Positions 24,024 to 34,811 of a DNA stretch of 64,000 nt are shown one piece after another (within the stretch, counting starts at the first letter, position 1; each line of letters begins with the position of its first letter). The translations under genes were made by a program, and so were the position numbers. The notes beneath the pieces are model-generated. The model did no database searches. It saw nothing but the letters and a program-made list of their open reading frames with translations, and was not told where the DNA came from. The DNA comes from Camellia lanceoleosa (lineage: Eukaryota; Streptophyta; Magnoliopsida; Ericales; Theaceae), in the NCBI GenBank assembly GCA_025200525.1, contig CM045762.1:80629893-80693892 (forward strand), read 5' to 3'.

Positions 24024-25639
24024 AGGGAGCCCTTCTTCCCTCCTCCAGGGTTCAGAAAAATTGCCTTAGAAAAGATAGATATAGCCTTGTATCTATCTTG
24101 CCTTGTTTCTCTATTTTTGTGATTCAAAAGTGCAGTATTGTCTCAGTTTAGCACACAAACACCTAGCAATACACCTTCTCTTTGTTATTGAGGTACAGGG
24201 GTTGGTTTTGGTGTTCTTGGGTGGGTTTGAACTCAGAAAACCTGCTGGAGCTTTGTTCTTGAAGAGGTTCTTCAAGGGTGAGAAACTACCCTCTTTATTC
24301 CCCATTTTTGCACAAGCTTTTAGCCTATCTTGCATGCTGTTTTGAGCTTAACTTAAAATTGATAAAAGTTCTGATTTTGCATGCTTTTGATCTTTGTTTA
24401 AGGTCCCTTTGAGGCTTGGGGTTGTTCCCCCCCTCTTAGGCCTTGTTAGGCCTTGTTTTAGACCATCCATTTTGGCCCTTGTTCTTAGCTTTGCATGACC
24501 TCTCTACCACTGAAATCCAGAGGATTTTTAGTGGTGGAGAGGTGGTTTTTGTGTCTTAAATAGGAGAGGGTCATCCCCTCTCCATGTTGTCTCTAATGCT
24601 TACATAAATGGCTTATGTTGGTAGCTTGTATGCTTAGCTTGTTTTAGCTTTATTTCAGTGTGTATTAGGCTTTTTTTTTGCCCTAATACATCTCTATTTT
24701 AAGTTGGTTTAGACATACCATGCATGCTTTGTATACTTGTCTTGTAATCCCATGATTTGCCTTAACATGCACCATGTTGTAACATGTCTTTTAGCATGAT
24801 TTTGGCTTAACTTCATGAAGCTTCTAGCTTTATTTTAACATGCTAAAGCTCTGATTTGGGTTGTTTTGGTCGTCCATGACTTGCTTTGTATAGCCACCAT
24901 GTAATCTAGCATGTAGGCTTTGAGTATTGAATCCTTTGACATGCTTTACTTGGGCCATTACAATGGTTTGGCATCACTTGTTATGTTATTTCAGTCCATA
25001 TAGTATGCTCAAATACTTGCATTTATCACCTATTCCATGCTTTGGATAGTTTGTGTGTTATGCCTCATGAGCGTGTCATGGTATATACCACCATGCCTGG
25101 GCAATTGGGACGCCATCCAAATGGGTTTTTGGGACTGTTTTAGCATGTCATATCTCTGATTTTGGTCGCTTGAATCATGCCATGTTTGGTTGTCTTAGGT
25201 GTAGTGTAACACCTCTTTGGTAGCCTTGCATGTCTCATGTTTTTGCCCCTTGTTTTAGCTTGTTTTGGCTTTTGTCATTGCATGTTTTAGGCTCACTTTG
25301 GTATGCCTTAGGACTGTTTTAGGTTATACTTGCCATATGCTCTTTGTCTTGTGTAGCTCTGGTTCAAGCCCCTTTCACTAATCTTAGGCTTTAAGCCTTG
25401 TGCATGCTTTGATCATGATTTGTCTATGTGATTTGGCATCACTCCTAGCATTATTTCAGAGCATGTAATGTTGTCACATTTGCATGCTTTTCATTCCTTT
25501 GACGTGTTCTTGAAAGTTGCCTTTTATACCTTAGTCTTTAGGCCAATTGGCATGCATGTTTGTATGTGCATTTGTCCTCATTTCTAGAGCATTTTGGCCG
25601 CTGATTTGGACCTATTTGAGAGCTGTCCATTTTGGTTTA

Positions 25640-25880
25640 AGTCCATCCCCGCATGTTGTTGCATGCTTGCCTTGTATATTGTTACATACTATTTGCATAT
25701 TTGGTAAATTGCATGTTGTAGCATGCTAGTTCAATTGTGCCTTGTTGTGTACTTAGTCCATGACATGTTGTTGCATGCTTAAGTTGTAATGCATTTGGCA
25801 TGCATTCTCCTCTTTTAGTTTCTTAACATGTTGTCACATGTTTGCCTCACATGTTGTTGCATGTTTGTCATTGGCATTGT
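25640..25880 (+). repeat. Dispersed ACATGTTGTTGCATG words inside the LTR
   Basis: Variants of CATGTTGTTGCATG and CATGTTGTAGCATG recur about seven times. Element B's LTRs lack most of this stretch, which accounts for much of the length difference between the A and B LTRs. Confidence 0.6.
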
Positions 25881-27703
25881 TGTTACATGCCTTGCATGCT
25901 TATTTCTTTAGGTTGTATGCCTATCGCACATTGCTTGTTTGCATGCTCATGTTGCATTAGCTTGCTTGCATGCCTAGGTTGCATAGCATTAAGCATGCAT
26001 CCCTTGCCTCTTGATCAACCATGATGGAGGTTAGGGCCCCCTTTCGTGTTTATGTGCATCCATTGTACATTAATTTGCACACTCGGCTCTTTTGGTCATC
26101 ATGCATTGAAATGCGTGATTGATGGCCCGAGGGTCGAGAACCATACTCCTTTGAGTCTCAAACATGATAAGGAGGGTGGTGGTGCAAACATTGCCTTGAA
26201 ATGCATTGCCATGCTCTATCTGTCCTCTGCTGCAACAAAACAGGATTATGTAAGAAGAGATGGCCGGTCGGCTATCTTCAGTGCCGGCTGGCTATGTATT
26301 GTTGGGCAAGGTCCCCACAAATGGTCGATGACCAGTTCCTCTTGGACGGTGGCCTTGAATTTCAGCTGGTGACATCCCACAGCGCTCAGAAGTTGATTCA
26401 GAAGCATTCTTGAGGCTTGCACAGTTCTCAGAGGTGGAGAGTCGTGTAAACAGAGGCAACATATGACATGGCAATGGATTTCTGAGCGAAGCCATCTGAG
26501 CACGCATGCATCCCTCTTCCCGAGGCTGTTTTACTGCTTTAATAGCTTAATTAATTTGTTTAATTAGTTAAGTGTTGTGTAATAGTTAGTTAGCTTGTTA
26601 GTTAGTTAATTATTTGATTTGTATTATTCTTTCGGTCCCTCCGTCAAGAGGGCGAATTGTGTAATAAGCATGCGTGTGTGTGATGCATGTCTTCTAACCC
26701 CCACTTCTTTCTCCCTTTTACTTAACCGCTTATGATGGTTAGTTCTAGGGTACGTTTCAATTAGCATCCTTATGTTATGCATGTTTGCATCATTAATCTG
26801 TATTGCATGCACCGGGCTCGACGCATCATAATAACTGCATAGTACTTCAATTTCAACTTGAATACGTGTATCGAGTTGTCATATTTCACATGCCATTATT
26901 AGATTATCCGAGCCTATTCTAGTTGCATTTTCATGTGTTGCATTAGTCATCTTAATATGAACTAGGATCATGCATGATTTCTAACTAGTTTTTTGTTTTG
27001 GCTCAAAGTACACTGTGAGTGTTTATACTTTAGCACCTTGCATGTATGTGAGTGTTAACATGAAAGCATGCTTGCCATGAGGCTATTTGCTTATATGATA
27101 TAACTGCCTGAACGCCTGTGGGTGAAGGTTGGATTGCTTGAATTGGGGCAATCCATTGAAATTCGTGCTTTAGCCTACTTGCGAGTAGCAAACCTCAAAC
27201 CGTTTCCAAACAAACGGATATGCGATACTTTGTTCCAAAGTAGGCAATCTAGTCTATACTTGTGTGTTGTGCGCATCACCTAGTAATTTTAGCTAATTAA
27301 CCGGAATAAGAACGCATGTGTTTTTAAAAACTCAATATCATGCTTAGTACAAGCCAATCTTCGGATCGGACGAGCGGAGGTGCTCAAAGATGACCTTCCC
27401 CAATCGTACCCAAGTTCCCGAGCCGAGGCAACTTTGGTGATGACAGACACGTGGCTTTAGGCACGAGTCAGGGTTTCCTAAATTCCCCAAAAATAAAATA
27501 TGTAGGTGGCGACCCTGTACCTGGCAAAGCAGTCCATGTTTGGCACTTCTTTCTTAAAAATCAGTTTTCCAAAACGATTTTTCGGATTTGGACTCTTTGG
27601 TGATTTATCGATCTCGCATTGCACTTTGCGGGATTAGATTCAGAACCGTGACATTTGAGTCTGAACTGTAGAACTAAAGCCCCCAGGGTGCGTCTACAGT
27701 TTC

Positions 27704-27720
27704 TGGCAACTCTTCTAGGA
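27704..27720 (+). promoter_or_regulatory. Element A primer binding site, tRNA-Arg type
   Basis: TGGCAACTCTTCTAGGA begins 5 bases after the LTR end. From memory, Ogre-type elements use a tRNA-Arg primer with a TGGCGACTC-like site. Element B has TGGCGACGAT at the equivalent place (49470-49461, minus strand), closer to that form. I cannot confirm the tRNA without a search. Confidence 0.55.
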
Positions 27721-28463
27721 GTTTAGAGAACTTGACTTGAACTCATGATATCTTGTTTTGATTACACTTATGTGTTTCTTTGCATTGCATGTACATTGGT
27801 GCACCTAGGACACTGTGTTTGCCGTATGCTATTCCTGAACGGTTTATTGGAGGCTTGCTTTGAGAGGCGTGCCATAAGGCTGACTGGTTGCAGGCTCTGC
27901 CACAACGGGAACACAAACCTTGATTTTTACCAGGGTACCCTTTTTGACCATTCGACCTAGTGCATATTTAGAATCCGTAGTGACTATTCCAATCTAGGAC
28001 AGGTTGCTTACCCGATTGTAGGTTGTTTGAAACCGCTGCGTGTGTAGTGAAACCCTAGTTCCTGACAAAATAGGACAGGGAAACCCTACCCCAACATAGG
28101 GGTGTCTTGCCTCTCATTTGCTTGCTATGTGCTTTTAGAGTTGGCCTCTACAAGAATGCACGTATCACTTTGCAAGTCTGGGTATCAGGCCTACAGGCAT
28201 CAGTGTTTTGAGAATCAGTTATATCTGCGGGTATCAGATTCAATTTTGGGGCAGTGAATTTGGGAACAGTGATAAGTGGTCGAATATAGTTATTCAACTA
28301 TGCTTATGTCTGTTCGGGTGAAATTGGGCTGAAATGCTGCCTGTTTTCTCTTTCAGTTCAGAGATTTAGTTCAAAATAGCTAGTGTTCTCCTTCGTTGAA
28401 GCAAGGCAGACATCTGATCCGTCAATCACCGGTTACGTCACCTCTGTTTAGTTCAGCAGATTT
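27721..28463 (+). other. Element A leader, noncoding
   Basis: About 740 bp between the primer site and the gag start. It is recognisably similar to the element B leader (about 48700-49466, reversed), for example TTCTTTGCATTGCATGT and CACCTAGGACAC. No domain is seen. Confidence 0.6.
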
Positions 28464-29489
28464 ATGATGGCACAAAATTTGGAGGAAATTCTGGTCATGG
28501 CAGCCGCATTAAACCAAGGAATCATCTTGTAGGGTGAGGCCGACGTTGAGGTGCCACACCCACCCAGATCACCTGCCGTGCGCCCGATCTGGGAACCCCA
28601 GTTATTTCAAGCTCGTGAACCTACCACCTTTGAGCTAATGGGAATGATTGGTGACCTTCAAAGATCTGTGGCTGATCTAGTCTATGGAATGTCGGCCCCG
28701 CCACCAACTGCATCGTATGCCGGGAACTTCATGCCGTAAGAGCCCTCGCTACTAGGGTGAATTGTAATTGAGCTCAACCAACCTAAAGCTGTCTCAAGTT
28801 CCGGCAATGACATGTCAACGACAACGGGGCTTCGCACTGAAGTAGCAACCCAAACCGTCTACCAAGCTGAGGCTAGTGGAAAGAATAAGATAAAGGTGGA
28901 CACAGATCCCTATGAACAACTCCAGCAAGCTATTGAGGCTCTGAAAGCCAGGGGGTTGAATAAGCAACAAGTACTCGCAGTTGTGGCTAAGACTGCGGAT
29001 GACATTTTCCCTACTCAGACCGAGAGCAGTTCAAGCCAAAGGGAAAATCGAGATAGGGACCATCGTACCAGAACAGTTCCTTTCAATCCTAACCCTGCAC
29101 CTGGAAAAGAACAGAGAGCCAAGGCAGCACCTGCTGATACTTTTGCTAGTGCGTCCGGCAAAGGTCCACAGGCTTCGAAGTATCTGCCGTGAGGGCGCAG
29201 GGTCTTTCATGCCCTCTACATGCCTTTGTCCAAGGCTCTTCAAATCCTCACTGAAAAAGGTCATCTCAAACCTCTTGAGCCTCGGCCTCTCCCGAGTAAT
29301 CTCCCTCTCTCGCATGATGCTACCAAGTACTGTGCGTACCATCAACAGGCTAGTCACACCACCGATAATTGCTTTCGTCTTCGCCACGAAATGCAAGATT
29401 TGATCGATGATGAGGTCATCCTCTCACCTAGCTCAGCAAAGTCTGTCACCACTGAGTTTGTCGACTTCGAAGATAATACAAGTATGTGA
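28464..29489 (+). pseudogene. Element A gag remnant (Ogre/Tat-like)
   Basis: Broken frames: an N-terminal part from ATG 28464 with a stop at 28530, then PIWEPQLF, TTFELMGMIGDLQ and VADLVYGM to 28736. A middle part has TDPYEQLQQAIEALKARG and RTVPFNPNPAPGKEQR (28812-29192). A C-terminal part runs MPLSKALQILTEKGHLKPL, then CAYHQQASHTTDNC and HEMQDLID (29220-29489). The last is the typical Tat-lineage end of gag, a zinc-knuckle-like C-Y-H...H-T...C followed by QDLI. The central capsid domain is missing, so the protein is internally deleted as well as frameshifted. Confidence 0.75.
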
Positions 29490-29959
29490 TCAGGGGTTGG
29501 TCCACCCATGGGCGGCACTTGGTTTATTTTAGATGTGGCGTTTGGCACGCACTATTCTGGGCATTTGCGAATGCTAATTTTTGTACTTTCTCACTTGGGT
29601 GTTGAGTCAGTTCTGTGGTTTTGCTTCGAGTTTGTCTCATTGTTTTGAGTCAGTCTTTTTGATTGAGGTCTGTCTTGTTGTATCGAGTCAGTCCTGTTGT
29701 ACAGACGTCGGGTGATTCCGAGGGTGTCACCTTGGACATCATTACTTTATTTTGTGCTTGTCTTTTTACTTTCTTTTGAGTCTGTTTCTGCCGTGGAGCC
29801 AGTTACACCAGAAGATCTGAATGAAACAGCTGTGGTTTTCATGTTTTTGTGCTTATTATTACTTGGAGCCTATTGTGCTAGCAAGTTTAGAATGAAACAG
29901 TAGTACATTTCACCTGCCCTTCTGCGCCTTGAAGTCATTGCATTGACCTAAGTTTTTTA
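29490..29959 (+). other. Region between gag and pol remnants
   Basis: The 68-codon frame at 29697-29903 is hydrophobic and could suggest membrane segments. The homologous stretch of element B (about 47480-47680, reversed) does not keep that frame, so I treat it as noncoding. Confidence 0.5.
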
Positions 29960-30443
29960 AAACTTTTCGAATAATGCGTTGAAAACGAAGAGGAAGGAAT
30001 TCCTCGGGTTTTGCAAAATTTGATCAACTCAGAGAAAGAAAGGCATGCTAAGCCCTTAATGAATGAAATCATGCTTGTTAGTGTGAGTACTGAGAAGGGT
30101 CCTGGCTTGATCCAGATTGGTTCTACACTGTCTTCAGCGTGAGCAATTTGTCACTTTCTTAAAAGGTTTCAAAAAAAATGTTTTGCGCCGTCTTGCGAAG
30201 ACCTATGTAGAATTGCTCTTGAGATTGTGCAGCTTAGGATCGCTCTCAGCCTCGAGACTCGACCCCCTTTACTTTCAAACAATTGAACTTGGATTCAGAA
30301 TGTTCAACGGTCAACCACAATATGAGGCCTGTGTGGCTAGATTTGAAGCAGCCCTCGAACAAGATGCAGGAAAGTCAGATCAAGAAGGTCAGACGTCGTT
30401 AAAGAAGCTTGCAAAGCTAGATCAGAAGTACCCCTGGAACTAG
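29960..30443 (+). pseudogene. Element A pol scraps (pre-RT linker and possible RNase H trace)
   Basis: Near 30090-30170, in two frames, IQIGSTLSS and REQFVTFLKGFK match the segment ahead of the reverse transcriptase in Tat-type gypsy elements. Normally a line such as DVFAW and the whole catalytic domain would follow. Here the sequence passes within about 60 bp to CSLGSLSASRLDPL and then NGQPQYEACVARFEAALEQ, which faintly resembles the NNxAEYEALIxGLxxAL strand of the plant RNase H. Element B has the same order (47470-47030, minus strand), so the joint predates both insertions. The RNase H reading is tentative. Confidence 0.5.
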
Positions 30444-30709
30444 GGGTAAAAATGTCTGTTGCGCTCAAAGAGCCAAAGATGGACCGTTCCGCAAATCAAT
30501 GAAGATCGGCAAGAATGCCAAATCCCAGAAGGGAAGAAAGAAGAAAATATTACTGAAGGACAACTGAGTTCCTGTCCACGACACTAGGGGCAATTAAGCC
30601 CCCCATTGGATGGACTCCTACATCATCAACAAACAACAGCCACTCTCCTGGATTCAGATGGCTTCGAGATCTCAAAACCATTTGACGTGGACAAAGCTAC
30701 ACTTTTACC

Positions 30710-31050
30710 CCTGAAAGGCTCGCTGGGCCAAAAACCCGGAAGGGCGACCCAGGCAAAAGTTAGAGCAAGAAAAAAAAAGAAAAAGAACAAAAATAGAAAA
30801 GTGCAGAAAAAAATATATATATAGAAAAATGCAAAGAATGAAAAAAGAACAAAAAGAAATGAGAAGAAATGAAAAGAATTGAAAAGAAAAGAAGAAAAAC
30901 AGAGCTCGAAAGGTTGAAAACCCGGAAGGGCGGCCTTGGCAACAGTTAGAGCGTAAAAGGAGAGTTAAATACCCAAGTGTACCTTAACCTGGAACTACGT
31001 ACGACTTGATTCCCATGTTTGGGATACGTAGGCAACTTCATTCTGAAGTC
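30710..31050 (+). other. Tat-type 3' UTR motifs
   Basis: AACCCGGAAGGGCG followed by GGCAAAAGTTAGAGC-like sequence occurs twice (about 30735 and 30920), separated by A/G-rich sequence. Then come GGAACTACGTACGACTTGAT and GGGATACGTAGGCAAC (30990-31035). These phrases are typical of the region after pol in many plant Ty3/gypsy elements and show where pol once ended. Confidence 0.65.
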
Positions 31051-31299
31051 CATCCATAAACACTTCCAAATCGATTGTGTCCATGTAATGGTTCCGATCA
31101 TCCTTGTCATTTCTGTATCCGAGAGTTCGGTTGTAATCATCGTTGTGAGAACTGGTTACAATGTGCTGCGATGCATTTGAAACAAGGGGCACCTTTCCAT
31201 TGCCATACAGTGCGCTGTGGTACCATTCAAACAAGGGGCAATTTTCCATTATTTTGGATCTGAGGTTGTGCACCTCAAGAGTAGGTTCCATGCTTGTTG

Positions 31300-33160
31300 A
31301 GCGGTGGCCGTTTGCAAAAATAGTTTTTGAGAATTTTTAATGAGGTTGACTAATATTCTCTCGAAAATTATTCCATCTTTTCCAAAACTAGACCTTTTCT
31401 TGGACCAGAAAAAAGAAAATTTTCAGTGATCATAGCCTGACTTGCGTGATTTCAAATCAGAAAATCGAACAAGCATGTTAATCTAACTCTCATATTGGTC
31501 AAAATTCTTTTAGTAGAAAGCCAAAACAAAAATGGTCAAAGTGATGAATTAGGGGCACAGTTGAGTCAGGTGTTCTGTCTTTTCCCCCATTGTCAACATA
31601 CTTGCCAGAAAGGGCACTCTACCTGCCAAAAAAGGGCACAACTAAAGATAACAACAAAGGGCTGAAAGCTCTCTCACCCTCCAAGCAACGAGGTATCAAG
31701 CCAAGTGCGAAGCACGAATTGGAATGGATCAAGATACTCCACTCCCTTATCTGTGGCACCAACTAGACGTCACCAGAAGAAATAGCTGCGAGCTGATAAT
31801 GTTGGGGTATGAATCCACAACTTCTTGTTTATCCATCAACCACCCAGGGGAGGGATGAAAAATGAGAGATTGAATAATAGAGAGATGTACGATGAGAGAA
31901 AAAGTGAGAAAATGGCTTTTTCAGAAAAATAGAGATTGAGTGCCAGAGTGATGTGAGAATCACAAATGAGAAAGGTTGGGAAACAATACTCAGAGAAACT
32001 GGCTTCTCATGATCCGAGAGGTCTCTCGCCTTTGTAACACGTTTGTGTGTCGTGTCTTTTGTTGTTTTGAGTCGCTTCGAGTGTTTCTCAATGTGTTTAG
32101 GTTGTTTACCTTTTTGTTTTCCGTTGTTGAGTCTTTTTCGCTGTGGTCAACTGTAGGCTCAATACCTGGTTGAGAACCCTTTTCTCATTACAATTTTGAA
32201 AATGAATCCTTTTGTGCTCAGAGTGCTGTGCTATTCTCTACATTTGTGCAAAACAGAATTCGTTCTTTCATAAAAACTGCAGGGTTCAACCCAGGTCATC
32301 TTAGAGAAGTAAAACAAGGACCTATCTGAAGCTATAGGTCCCAGACTGTGATGCAAAAGAAAAGAGGAAGAATTCGGAGCATCTGAGTTTGTTTTGACTT
32401 CTGCAAATTCCGTCTTTGCATCCTGTGTGTTCAAACTAAAAAGAATGCTGTGTCATGGGCTGTGAGTTCAGAATGAGCAGCGTTCGGAATGGGCTGTGTG
32501 TTCAGAATCAACAGTGTCCTGTATGAGCCGTGTGTTCAAAATAAACAAAGTACTGTGTTATGAGCTATGTGCTCAGAATGAGTAGTCTATGTGTTGAACA
32601 TGTTGGGAACTTGTGATTGGTTCCACTTCCAGTGCCTTCCGGTGTTGATTTGGCGAAGTCACACCTGTGTTACTTTAATTTTCTTATCGAGTTGTTACTC
32701 GTTTGTCTATCGAGTTGTTGCTCATTCGCTTATCGAGTTGTTGCTCATTTGTTTATCGAGTTGTCGCAATTTTGTTTATCGAGTTGTTGCTCTTTGCTTG
32801 TCGAGTTGTAAACTTGTCAAGGCCTTGTTGTTGCTTATTGAGTTAATTTGTTTGTTATGTTGGCTCACTACCTGACCTGGTAGCACATGCATGTTCAATT
32901 TCCATTCGATCCCATTGTTATGTAATATGATGCAATGCGATGTGATGCATAAAATATATAAATGTAACACTTTTTGAACAAAATAGCTGTTTCATTTCCA
33001 TCATGTCTTTTGCAAAAAGTACATAGTTTTGAGAAAGTAAAACCTGCCTGAAGCAGTACAATGTGCTCAAACTACCAGTAAAAAGAAAAAAAGCAAAAAG
33101 AAGAGAAAAGCAACAAAATGTCTGAACAGAACAAAAAAGAAAAAGTAGCAGAATGTCTAG
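31300..33160 (+). other. Noncoding spacer with two tandem-repeat tracts
   Basis: Shared in part with element B (about 44900-46140, reversed), including a block of GAGAGATTGAATAATAGAG-like sequence near 31870. Two tracts appear only in A. About four copies of a 43-bp unit with GCTGTGTGTTCAGAAT lie at 32444-32595. About six copies of a 22-24-bp unit, TTATCGAGTTGTTGCTCATT, lie at 32680-32820. No coding frame is credible. Confidence 0.6.
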
Positions 33161-33164
33161 ATCA

Positions 33165-34690
33165 ATATAAGTGGCCTCAAGTGCGGGAGTCGGTCCTGGT
33201 CCTCTTCTTGGACGAGGGTCCAGGGTCACCACCACCGTCTCCATAGTCGAATCAATCTCGGCCTCGCCGCCAGACGCCGCATCCTCATCAGAATCATCGG
33301 GAGAGGGCTCTCGGGAACTGCTCTCAGCATGAGTGCGCCTATGTCTGCCCCGGCTATGGCTAGTCATCCTCCGCCTGACTCCCCCTCCTCCTCGAGCAGG
33401 AACAGATGGTCCAGCTGGAGCACCTCCCGCGGCCAGAATTTGGAATGGAGCCTGAAAAGGACAAATGGAAAATGCATCAGTTACAGAACGCAAAGCAGAG
33501 TACCAATACATAATGCAATGTGTGAGTACGGTGTATGAGTACGATTAATGTCACGAATGCCGTGAGCATTGCTGTGAACAGTATGTGGATTACAGTTTAT
33601 CAGTGCTGTGTTTCAAGTGCCGTGTTGATAGTGTGATGCATCAGATTATGTATGAAACATATTACAGGAGTTTGAAACTGTAGTTGAAAGAACTTACCGG
33701 GATATTATAGATGGTCAACAAATCGATCCACCGCTGCAACATCCCTACCGCTGAGGCTATCAACTCCAGCGACTGGCGAGTGTACTCGACGGAAGCCTGC
33801 AAAAGTGTTGAAGTCATTAGTATTCTGCGGAATATCAAATGAATTGAAATGACTGTACAGAATGCAAAGTTTAGTAGTGCATACCGGGGTCGAGCCATAG
33901 GCTCCGACAAGCTCGTGATCAGCCAGAGGAGGAGCGAAGGGAATCTGATAAGTCTCCCCACCCTATCCTCAACATGTGATCGTCGTAGGCATCTCTGGCC
34001 CTCCAGCTCCCTGTCCCCTTCAGGACCCACTCCTACCCCGGGCCGGAGGTGTCGGAGGTGCCCTCAGTGCCTCCACTCCTGCTGCTGGTGCCGCTGGCCT
34101 CTCTTACTCAGCTCAGCGATCACCACTAGGAGGCCACATGATATATGCTTGAATGTACTCGGCATAGTCGGCCTCGTCCCTAAAAGGCTCGGAGTCCCAG
34201 CCGATCGTACAGTCTATCATCTCCTCCAAGGTGTACCTCTCAATGTGCCTCGTGTGGGTAGGAGGAGGTGCTGGAACTGTCTGCTCGAGCACACCCAAGG
34301 TCTGCCGTAAGAAGCGGTCCCTGAAATACCATGCCCGACAGACTGGGCCCTCCAACAAGACCCTGAACCGGGCGGTCTCTCGAGCACCGGCATACCACTC
34401 CCGAACTGCGTCAGGCAGCAGAGCCCAAGGCTACCAGGTGATCTGCAAATAAAACACAGTTTGTTATCTACTGATATTGAGAGTACAATATAAAGCGAAA
34501 CTTAAATGAACTGTAATGTTTGACATACCTCGGCTACGGTGATGGTGTCAAAGTAGCGGCGGAAGAACATGAAGGACTCCCGTGGCCTCCGCTTGCATCT
34601 CATGTCAAAGCGATGAGAAAACGGAACACCGAGAGGGACCTCCTCGTCGGGCACTGGGGCAAGCCTCGGGAAGTAGGCATATACCCACAA
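33165..34690 (-). pseudogene. PMD gene of element A, 3' exons
   Basis: Minus-strand continuation of the gene whose first exons are at 54392-53055. Exon 3 (34690-34529) reads LWVYAYFPRLAPVPDEEVPL, then FRRYFDTITVAEV, between a TTTGCAG acceptor and a GTATGT donor. Exon 4 (34442 to about 34113) includes LPDAVREWYAGARETARFR, WYFRDRFLRQTLGVLEQTVP and YAEYIQAYIMWP. Further exon-like pieces lie near 34000-33890 and 33810-33700, and the last (about 33450-33165) encodes an Arg/Ser-rich tail (RRRMTSHSRGRHRRTH). LQLWVYAYFP and YFRDRFLRQ fit the C-terminal half of plant mobile domain proteins. Some stops show it has decayed. Confidence 0.78.
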
Positions 34691-34811
34691 CTGCAAAGTA
34701 TAACAGAGCAAACACCAGTATGCTTATCAGATAAAGTAGAATGCAGAATAAAGCAGATTATGTGTGTACCGTGTGTGTAGTGTGCAAACCGGTGTAAAGC
34801 AGATTACATAT

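Larger units (their letters stand above)
23535..27698 (+). repeat. Element A 5' LTR (4.16 kb)
   Basis: It has TGTAG...CTACA ends and is collinear with 57384-61529 with few differences. One clear indel is about 20 bp near 25595, present here and missing at 59447. The TATA box sits only about 480 bp in, so R plus U5 would span more than 3.5 kb. The terminal part (about 27360-27698) carries words conserved in element B's LTRs, such as CGTACCCAAG, ATGTTTGGC and ACCGTGACA. Confidence 0.93.

Noticed and set aside
29697..29903. Possible membrane or envelope-like protein
   Set aside because: Only 68 codons, and the frame is not kept in element B's homologous region.
33849..34310. 153-codon plus-strand frame
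   Set aside because: It is the antisense of PMD exon 4 and its neighbour; the minus strand carries the recognisable protein.
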